Shown: in pieces, positions 6,205 through 11,450 of the stretch
How the letters are laid out: every line of letters starts with the position of its first letter
Numbering within the stretch: position 1 is the stretch's first letter
Source: an uncultured bacterium
GTDB taxonomy: Bacteria > Cyanobacteriota > Vampirovibrionia > Gastranaerophilales > Gastranaerophilaceae
DNA length: 11,450 nt
Assembly (NCBI GenBank): GCA_937894665.1
Contig: CALAWF010000194.1
Span: 1-11,450, forward strand
Direction of reading: 5' to 3'
Notes under the pieces: model-generated
The model's database searches: none
What the model was told of the DNA's origin: nothing
What the model saw: only the letters and a program-made list of their open reading frames with translations
Translations under genes and position numbers: made by a program

Positions 6205-6726
6205 ATGGAAGAAATTCTACAGAATATAAAAGATATTTTGGGCGTGCCGGCATTTTTAATAAATCAATGTCCGATTTTGCCTCAATACATAAAATTGGCA
6301 TTAATAGATAGTATAAATTTTATTCCCTGGTTGTATATTTTATATTATGGAATTGAATTGTTAGAACGGTTTTTCTTAACTCATATTGAAATTTTTGTGA
6401 AATTAATTCAAAAATTAGGACCGTTATTTGGTGTTGTAATTGGTAATGTTCCTGAGTGTGGCTATCAAGTAATCGCAAGTACTTTTTATTCCCGAAGAAT
6501 GATGACTAGAGGTACATTGTTGGCGTTTTTAATTGTCGGTTCTGACGATGCTTTGCCTTTGTTATTTATGGACTTTAGTAAGGCTTTTGTTATTATTCCG
6601 ATTGTTATTATAAAAATTATTGTAGGTATAATTGTTGCCTATTCTGTGGATATAATTGGTGCAATTATGGCGGGGGAGGAAAAAATAAATGAAAAATTGA
6701 AGGTTATAAATTATCGTATTTATTAA
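6205..6726 (+). CDS. Putative 10-TM metal exporter paralogue 1, N-terminal half (ends at in-frame TAA)
   Basis: This is the first half of a polytopic membrane protein closely resembling the intact neighbour at 7210-8220. It matches, from memory, the putative 10-TM heavy-metal exporter family (ArsP_2/DUF2899, also annotated as a putative manganese transporter or arsenic efflux protein). Shared landmarks include LALIDSINFIPWLYIL, GPLFGVVIGNVPECGYQVIA, the basic YSRRMMTRGTL segment and a long hydrophobic run FVIIPIVIIKIIVGIIVAYSVDII. The metal-motif regions differ from copy 2: PECGY versus PQCGF, and VGSDDALP versus ATSDEAIP. GAGGA (6193-6197) is seven bases before the ATG. The frame stops at TAA 6724-6726 in the polar inter-half loop and then continues open in the same frame into the second half, so the 173 residues are most simply the front of a 331-codon gene. 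It could act as a half-transporter, but decay or a sequencing error is as likely. Confidence 0.75.
   Translation: MEEILQNIKDILGVPAFLINQCPILPQYIKLALIDSINFIPWLYILYYGIELLERFFLTHIEIFVKLIQKLGPLFGVVIGNVPECGYQVIASTFYSRRMMTRGTLLAFLIVGSDDALPLLFMDFSKAFVIIPIVIIKIIVGIIVAYSVDIIGAIMAGEEKINEKLKVINYRIY
6724..6726 (+). other. In-frame TAA splitting exporter paralogue 1
   Basis: Codon 174 of the gene starting at 6205 is TAA. The 18 codons between it and the next ATG (6781) contain no further stop and encode SGNCHHRIQTIENPPYWY. This can be aligned with the loop EHGCCHHQLADATKTMDFWL of copy 2 without a frameshift. Anchored on the shared CHH, the stop falls opposite Glu179 (GAA, 7744-7746), so one G-to-T change would explain it. 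Genes around it use TAA as a normal stop. Confidence 0.85.
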
Positions 6727-6780
6727 TCCGGAAACTGCCATCATAGAATTCAAACAATAGAAAACCCTCCATATTGGTAT

Positions 6781-7200
6781 ATGCACCCATTTACACATAC
6801 TTTCAATATGTTTATGTTTACATTTATTTGTTTAGCATTTTTCTATTGCCTAATTCAAAGTAGTGCGTTGGGTTCAGCTGAAAACTTGGCAAATTTCTTT
6901 ATGATTAATTCTCCAATTCAAGTAATTGTTACTGCATTATTGGGATTAGTTTCAAATTGTTTTGTATCAGTATTTTTAGCTGTTGCATATGTAAAGGGTG
7001 TAATTAGTTTCCCTGCATTGCTTTCAGGATTAATTACGGTTACGGGTTTAGGTTTAATGACTTTGACTAAAAGATGTGAAAAGAAAAATGATGTAACTTT
7101 TATAACTGTAGTATTGCTAGTTACAGCAATTGTTGTAGGTTTGATTGCATATTATAATATGCAAGTGTTAGATTTGTTTAAAGATTTTATAGGTGGATAG
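6781..7200 (+). CDS. Putative 10-TM metal exporter paralogue 1, C-terminal half (downstream of in-frame TAA)
   Basis: This is the second half of the stop-split exporter, in the same frame as 6205-6726. From the ATG at 6781 it has 139 residues and begins MHPFTHTFNMF, matching LHPLKHTLNIF of copy 2. It contains about five hydrophobic segments and the landmarks MINSPIQVIVTALLGL, SNCFVSVFLAV, YVKGVISFPALLSGLI and TGLGLMTLTKR. Copy 2 has IPNC and TSGGLG where this copy has VSNC and TVTGLG, so two probable functional motifs are altered. There is no ribosome-binding site before the ATG (the upstream bases are pyrimidine-rich, ACCCTCC), so independent translation looks poor; readthrough or reinitiation would be needed. 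The stop TAG (7198-7200) overlaps the ribosome-binding site of the next gene. It may be a pseudogene remnant or a sequencing artefact, but conservation of frame and hydrophobicity argues against old decay. Confidence 0.65.
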   Translation: MHPFTHTFNMFMFTFICLAFFYCLIQSSALGSAENLANFFMINSPIQVIVTALLGLVSNCFVSVFLAVAYVKGVISFPALLSGLITVTGLGLMTLTKRCEKKNDVTFITVVLLVTAIVVGLIAYYNMQVLDLFKDFIGG

Positions 7201-7209
7201 GATATTAAG

Positions 7210-8220
7210 ATGCATGGATTTATAAATTTAGTAACAAGTTGTATGAATATTATTTGTCATTTACCGGAACATTTGATTGAACCGATAGGTTTTCTTCCGG
7301 ATTTTGCAAAGGATGCACTGATAGACAGTTTAAATATACTACCGTTTTTATTCATTGTATTTGTAATTATTGAAATTATTGAACAATACTTTACAAAGAA
7401 AAGACATTTATTTGTCTTTTTTATGAAAAAAGTCGGTCCGATTTTTGGTAGTTTGCTTGCTTCAATTCCTCAATGTGGATTTTCTGTAATTGCGAGTACA
7501 ATTTATACAAGAAGAATTTTGAGCCGTGGAACGTTGATTGCAGTATATTTAGCTACATCAGATGAAGCTATTCCTGTTTTATTGACTTATCCAAGCAAGG
7601 CATATATTATTATTCCGATAATTGCTATAAAAATTGTGGTGGCAATTATTGCTGGTTATTTAGTTGATATATTAATTGGTTATAAGGCAAAAGAACCTGA
7701 AATTGAACAACACCATCATTTAGCATCAGTTGAAATTCATTCAGAACATGGTTGTTGTCATCATCAATTGGCAGATGCAACAAAAACAATGGATTTTTGG
7801 TTACATCCATTAAAACATACCTTGAATATATTTGGATTTATTCTAATAATTTCTTTAATTTTAGGTTTTATTCTTTCGAGGGTTGGAACAGAGGAAGCAA
7901 TGGCAAGATATTGCTTAATGAATTCTCCATTACAACCATTCTTAGTTTCTTTGGTCGGTTTGATTCCGAACTGTGCAATTTCTGTAATGTTAACTATTTT
8001 ATTTGTGAAAAATACAATTAGTTTTGGCTCTTTACTTGCCGGATTATGTACTTCAGGCGGTTTGGGTATTCTTGTTCTATTGAACAAAAATAAAGATAAA
8101 AAAGATACTGCAATAATTATTTTAATTCTTGTAGTTGTCGGTACATTGATTGGTTTAGCATTCCAATATGATGTTTTTCATTTGAGTCATTTATTCAAGT
8201 TTATTGGCATTCAATTGTAA
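7210..8220 (+). CDS. Putative 10-TM heavy-metal (manganese/arsenic-type) exporter, intact paralogue 2
   Basis: An integral inner-membrane protein of 336 residues. Its layout fits the putative 10-TM metal exporter family (ArsP_2/DUF2899; recognised from memory, substrate unproven). Two half-units echo each other: IPQCGFSVIA (86-95) followed by ISL-like YTRRILSRGTLIAV and ATSDEAIP (115-122), and IPNCAISVML (252-261) followed by VKNTISFGSLLAG and TSGGLG (281-286). This suggests an internal duplication, possibly with inverted topology. The loop between the halves is rich in metal ligands: nine His (H168-170, H177, H180, H184, H185, H199, H203) and the pair C182-C183. Asp118/Glu119 and Cys89/Cys255 lie in membrane motifs and are candidate ion ligands. 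AGGA (7199-7202) is seven bases before the ATG and overlaps the stop of paralogue 1, so translation is probably coupled. No yybP-ykoY-like leader is seen. The transporter class is well supported; the ion is not. Confidence 0.8.
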   Translation: MHGFINLVTSCMNIICHLPEHLIEPIGFLPDFAKDALIDSLNILPFLFIVFVIIEIIEQYFTKKRHLFVFFMKKVGPIFGSLLASIPQCGFSVIASTIYTRRILSRGTLIAVYLATSDEAIPVLLTYPSKAYIIIPIIAIKIVVAIIAGYLVDILIGYKAKEPEIEQHHHLASVEIHSEHGCCHHQLADATKTMDFWLHPLKHTLNIFGFILIISLILGFILSRVGTEEAMARYCLMNSPLQPFLVSLVGLIPNCAISVMLTILFVKNTISFGSLLAGLCTSGGLGILVLLNKNKDKKDTAIIILILVVVGTLIGLAFQYDVFHLSHLFKFIGIQL

Positions 8221-8225
8221 TTTTT

Positions 8226-8229
8226 GAGG
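8226..8229 (+). promoter_or_regulatory. Ribosome-binding site fixing the start of the TPR-glycosyltransferase gene
   Basis: GAGG lies six bases before the ATG at 8236. It is downstream of the alternative TTG at 8224, which it therefore cannot serve, so ATG 8236 is the likely start. Confidence 0.65.
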
Positions 8230-8235
8230 TTTGAG

Positions 8236-9714
8236 ATGAAACAGATTCAATCTGAAAAATTTAATACCGCTTTTAATTTTCACCAACAGGGGAAATTAAC
8301 TCCTGCCAGAGATTTGTATATGGAAATATTGAAAGATGAACCTAAAAATCATGAGGTTTGGGATTTGTTAGGGCTTTTGTATTCCCAAGTGAAAGATTAT
8401 TTGGAAGCTGAAGTTTGTATAAAAAAAGCTATATCTATTCAACCCGAATTGTACTATTTTGAAAATCTTGCTGGTGTGTATTTACAAAAAGGAGATTATG
8501 AACTGGCTATTGATTTTTATAAAGAGTTAACAACACAGTGTCCAAATCGTTATGAGTATTGGTTCCATTTGGCAATGTCCTATAAAAATCATCACGATTG
8601 GGAACTTGCAAAATCGGCTTATTACAAGGCAATTGAATTAAATCCAAAATCTCACGAGTCTTATTTTAATCTTGCTTACCTATGTTTTAATGATAATCGA
8701 CCTCAAGATGCGGTTGAATGTTATAAAAAAGCTCTAGAGGTAAATCCTGACGATTGGGAATCTACATATTTTTTATCTCTTGCTCAAATGCAGACAATGG
8801 ATTATGAAAATGGTTTAAAGTCTTTTGAATCTCGTTTGTGTCGTCATAGTGCAATTGTTTCCCAAGAGAAAACATATCCGCATTTGATGAAAGAGAAACC
8901 TTTATGGCAGGGTGAAGATTTAAAAGACAAGATTCTTTATACCTATTACGAGGCTGGATTTGGCGATATAATTATGCTTTATCGTTTTATTCCGGAATTA
9001 ACATCTAAGTGTAAAAAGGTGATATTTAAACCTCAAAAAGAATTGGCTCCACTGTTTAGAGAAAATTCTTATGGAGCAGAAATTATGGAAATATATGATT
9101 TTGAAAAGTATTTAGATTTTGATTATCATATTCCATTTTTGAGTATTCCTTATGTTTTAGGTAAAAAAGGCGAAGATGTATTTGTTCATCACGATGACGG
9201 TTATATAAAAGCAAATCCCGCTAAGGTTAAGTATTATAAGGAAAGATATTTTAATAATGACAAGTTTAAAGTTGGTATCAAATGGCAAGGAAATACTTTC
9301 TATGACAAAGAAAGAGTTTTGAAGGTTGAAGACTTTTTCAATTTGTTTGAACTTGAGAATACTCAATTTTATTCTTGTCAGACATTTGAAGGTGCGGAAG
9401 AATTTGAAAAAATAAAAAATAAATATAATGTAATTGATTTGGGGGCAACATTCAAAAACTTTTCCGATACGGCTGGTGCAGTAGAAAATATGGATTTAGT
9501 AATTTGTAATGATACTTCTTTGGCTCATTTAGCAGGAGCGATGACAAAGCGTTGTTGGATTTTGCTTCCATATATTTATAATTGGCGTTGGCATATGGAT
9601 TTAAGCCATTGTGATTGGTATGACAGTGTAAAATTGTATAGGCAACCTGATCATGGTGATTGGAAGTCTGTGTTTAGAAATGTAGAAAGAGATTTGAAAC
9701 AGTTATTATCATAG
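8236..9714 (+). CDS. TPR-repeat protein with C-terminal GT9-like (heptosyltransferase-type) glycosyltransferase domain
   Basis: 492 residues from ATG 8236. The first 200 or so residues form about six tetratricopeptide repeats with clear signatures, such as the repeat ending YYKAIELNPKS and the next one ending YKKALEVNPDD. The C-terminal part looks like a GT-B fold of the GT9/ADP-heptose:LPS heptosyltransferase superfamily. It has a first Rossmann-like unit with EAGFGD (239-244), a second beginning VGIKWQGN (about 346-353), and the nucleotide-sugar binding signature DTSLAHLAGAM (426-436), followed by YNWRWHMD and LYRQPDHGDWKSV. This TPR-GT9 arrangement is known in many bacteria, usually with unknown acceptor; protein or cell-surface glycan modification is likely. 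No signal peptide or membrane segment is seen, so it should act in the cytosol. It starts 15 bp after the exporter stop and probably belongs to that operon, although no functional link is obvious. Donor sugar and acceptor cannot be read from the sequence. Confidence 0.85.
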   Translation: MKQIQSEKFNTAFNFHQQGKLTPARDLYMEILKDEPKNHEVWDLLGLLYSQVKDYLEAEVCIKKAISIQPELYYFENLAGVYLQKGDYELAIDFYKELTTQCPNRYEYWFHLAMSYKNHHDWELAKSAYYKAIELNPKSHESYFNLAYLCFNDNRPQDAVECYKKALEVNPDDWESTYFLSLAQMQTMDYENGLKSFESRLCRHSAIVSQEKTYPHLMKEKPLWQGEDLKDKILYTYYEAGFGDIIMLYRFIPELTSKCKKVIFKPQKELAPLFRENSYGAEIMEIYDFEKYLDFDYHIPFLSIPYVLGKKGEDVFVHHDDGYIKANPAKVKYYKERYFNNDKFKVGIKWQGNTFYDKERVLKVEDFFNLFELENTQFYSCQTFEGAEEFEKIKNKYNVIDLGATFKNFSDTAGAVENMDLVICNDTSLAHLAGAMTKRCWILLPYIYNWRWHMDLSHCDWYDSVKLYRQPDHGDWKSVFRNVERDLKQLLS

Positions 9715-9774
9715 TTTGATAATTTAACTTTATAATTCTTAATAAAACTCGTTATGAGGGCAAATTTTATTTTC

Positions 9775-9780
9775 AGGTGG
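9775..9780 (+). promoter_or_regulatory. Ribosome-binding site of the 5'-nucleotidase-like gene
   Basis: AGGTGG is seven bases before the ATG at 9788. A second purine run, AAGGTAGGA (9801-9809), precedes an in-frame ATG at 9812, so the shorter start (MINVPN...) is a real alternative. Neither choice creates a signal peptide. Confidence 0.5.
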
Positions 9781-9787
9781 TTTTATC

Positions 9788-11450
9788 ATGGTGAAGTGTA
9801 AAGGTAGGAACATGATTAACGTACCAAATATTAACCAATCTACAAGTAATATTGGCACAACCCAACCCAAACAAGAAAAAGTGCCAAATCAAACCCCATT
9901 GAACTCAACCTCATCTCAGACTCAAAATTATACTCAAACAATTTATCCTGAGAAAACAACGTCGCTTTGGGAAACTAAAGAAGGAAGTGTTTATAACCCT
10001 TCAGCTTCTTCTAATGAGAAAACTCCCAAAACCATTCATACAAGTTGGTTTTATATAAACGATGTTCACGGAAAAATGACAAATATGGAACGTATTTATA
10101 ATATGACCGAAGAATTTGACCGTTCAAATCCGAAAGAAGTTACAAATTTCTATAAAGATGTCCCACAAGACGATATTTCTAAATTCAAAGTTTCATCAGG
10201 AGATATAATTTTAGGTGCAAATTATACGCATAACCAAGTTGCTAACCAGTTTTTGAATTGGAGCGGTTTTATCGCTTCTGCTTTGGGTAATCACGAATTA
10301 GATATTGTTGACCCTACCAAAATGGCAACATTATTAGATAATGCAAATTATAAAATGTTGGCAGCGAATGTTGATGTTGATAAAAATTCTCCAATTTATG
10401 GAAGAATTCAAAAATCTATAGTTGTAGAAAAAGATGGCGAAAAATACGGACTTATTGGTATTGCTCCATCTGACATGAATGAACGTGTTAAGATGAATAA
10501 CACCTTAAAAGATTTTAAAGTTGCAAACGTAGATGATACTATAAAAATAGTTCAGGATGAAGTAAATAAACTAAAAGCTCAAGGCATAAATAAAATTGTT
10601 GTACTTTCTCACGAAGGTATCAAAACCGATAAAAAATTAGCTCAACAAACAGAAGGTATTGATATTATCTTTGGTGCTCACACTCATGATTTGATTGAAG
10701 GAATTAAAGATGGTGAAAACTTATTCTCTTCAAAATCAGGTGAACCGGTTGTTATAACTCAAGCAGGTAAAGATGGTGAAAATGTTGGTATCTTAAATGT
10801 TGATTTTGATGAAAAAGGTGTTATTAAAAAGGTTCAAAACAATGTAATTAAAACAAGGGCTTATAATAGACCGCTATTTATCAAAGATTCGGTAGAAGAT
10901 ATTTTAGGTAAACCGGAAGTTATCGGTCGTGTCAAAGCTGCAGTTGAACCTCCAGAAAAAAGATTAATTGAAAATAATCCTCACGGAAATTTAATTGCAG
11001 ATGCAATGAGATCTGAACTAGGTACTGATATTGCAATCTTGAATGCTGGAAATATTCGAGGTTGTTTTACCCCAGGTCCGATTGATACTAGGTTGATTTC
11101 TGATATTACACCATTTGAAGATCATATGATGATTTTAGGTTTGACAGAAAAACAAATAGTTGATTCTATTAAAGTTGGCTTGAAATCAGTAACAAGAAGT
11201 TCTAATAAACCGGGAATTTTACTTGTTTCAGGTTTGAGATACAAAGCTAACAAAAAAGGTGAATTGTTAGACCTTGAATTTACAGATAAGAATAATCAAG
11301 TTCATAAGATTGATGTAAATAATCCTGATCCTAATAAAAAATATACAGTCGCAGCAGATGATTTCTTTGCAACTGGTGGTGATGGATACTTAGAAAGTAA
11401 TAAAAATCCGGATTTTGTAATTCAAAAATTCGATATGGATAAAAACAAAT
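9788..11450 (+). CDS. UshA-type 5'-nucleotidase / metallophosphatase, C-terminus outside window
   Basis: The frame stays open to the window edge (554 codons plus one base). After a Ser/Thr/Gln/Asn-rich stretch (1 to about 88), a calcineurin-like metallophosphoesterase domain begins. It shows NDVHG (D92, H94), SSGDIILG (D139), GNHELD (N168, H169), VVLSHEG (H275) and FGAHTHD (H298, H300), the full set of dimetal ligands. The 5'-nucleotidase C-terminal domain follows with HGNLIADAMRSELG, NAGNIR (419-424) and ATGGDGYL (D532), which bind the nucleotide. Such enzymes hydrolyse 5'-nucleotides, UDP-sugars or 2',3'-cyclic nucleotides and are normally exported. Here neither start candidate (9788 or 9812) gives a hydrophobic signal sequence. 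The gene lies 73 bp after the TPR-glycosyltransferase gene, and its place in that operon is unclear. The family is secure; substrate and location are open. Confidence 0.92.
   Translation, partial: MVKCKGRNMINVPNINQSTSNIGTTQPKQEKVPNQTPLNSTSSQTQNYTQTIYPEKTTSLWETKEGSVYNPSASSNEKTPKTIHTSWFYINDVHGKMTNMERIYNMTEEFDRSNPKEVTNFYKDVPQDDISKFKVSSGDIILGANYTHNQVANQFLNWSGFIASALGNHELDIVDPTKMATLLDNANYKMLAANVDVDKNSPIYGRIQKSIVVEKDGEKYGLIGIAPSDMNERVKMNNTLKDFKVANVDDTIKIVQDEVNKLKAQGINKIVVLSHEGIKTDKKLAQQTEGIDIIFGAHTHDLIEGIKDGENLFSSKSGEPVVITQAGKDGENVGILNVDFDEKGVIKKVQNNVIKTRAYNRPLFIKDSVEDILGKPEVIGRVKAAVEPPEKRLIENNPHGNLIADAMRSELGTDIAILNAGNIRGCFTPGPIDTRLISDITPFEDHMMILGLTEKQIVDSIKVGLKSVTRSSNKPGILLVSGLRYKANKKGELLDLEFTDKNNQVHKIDVNNPDPNKKYTVAADDFFATGGDGYLESNKNPDFVIQKFDMDKNK

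Noticed and set aside
6700..6790. Programmed frameshift between the two exporter halves
   Set aside because: Both halves are in the same frame, so an in-frame stop, not a frameshift, separates them.
7752..8087. ORFs on both strands within the second exporter
   Set aside because: They overlap a clearly coding membrane protein and have no recognisable domains.
8224..8226. TTG start for the TPR-glycosyltransferase
   Set aside because: The GAGG ribosome-binding site lies after it and is well spaced for ATG 8236.
9705..9723. Hairpin ATTATCA-tagtt-TGATAAT over the TPR gene stop codon
   Set aside because: The stem is almost all A/T and no T-run follows, so it is not a convincing terminator.
9731..9736. 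TATAAT upstream of the 5'-nucleotidase gene as a promoter
   Set aside because: The nearest TTGATA (9716-9721) is only 9 bp away and no other -35 is properly spaced.

Overview
The window is AT-rich and reads as a bacterial chromosome fragment. Two things point to a gut melainabacterium (Gastranaerophilales, the non-photosynthetic sister group of Cyanobacteria). One is a prepilin leader of the GFTLAEVLITLGIIGV type. The other is a small hypothetical protein whose N-terminus contains PISFRA, a style I associate from memory with that group. The placement is inference; a database search was not possible. I see no phage, transposon, CRISPR, rRNA or tRNA.

Left part (1-1996): the 3' end of mutS, running in from outside the window, then a small two-helix membrane protein of unknown function, a convergent XRE-type regulator and a prepilin-like protein. 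The regulator and the prepilin gene diverge from a short intergenic region with a near-perfect sigma-70 promoter and overlapping TATAATA elements.

Middle part (1997-6105, minus strand): housekeeping genes in two transcription units. alr (alanine racemase, D-Ala for peptidoglycan) is followed 15 nt later by a compact dihydrolipoamide dehydrogenase. Then a separate promoter drives ndk (nucleoside diphosphate kinase) and tgt (queuosine tRNA-guanine transglycosylase). The prepilin and tgt genes converge with no base between their stop codons.

Right part (6205-9714, plus strand): a tightly spaced apparent operon. It holds two tandem paralogues of a polytopic membrane protein resembling the putative 10-TM heavy-metal exporter family, then a TPR protein fused to a GT9-like glycosyltransferase domain. 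The first exporter copy is cut by one in-frame TAA (6724-6726). The reading frame continues intact on both sides, and the cut falls in the loop between the two half-transporters. The second copy is intact and has a His/Cys-rich central loop.

Right edge (9788-11450): an incomplete UshA-type 5'-nucleotidase/metallophosphatase with all expected motifs, but with a low-complexity N-terminal stretch of about 90 residues instead of a recognisable signal peptide.

The most notable items are the stop-split exporter paralogue, an alr promoter that overlaps the upstream start candidate and would give an almost leaderless mRNA, the shortened Lpd, and the 5'-nucleotidase without a visible export signal. 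I found no clear case for a completely new multi-gene system.
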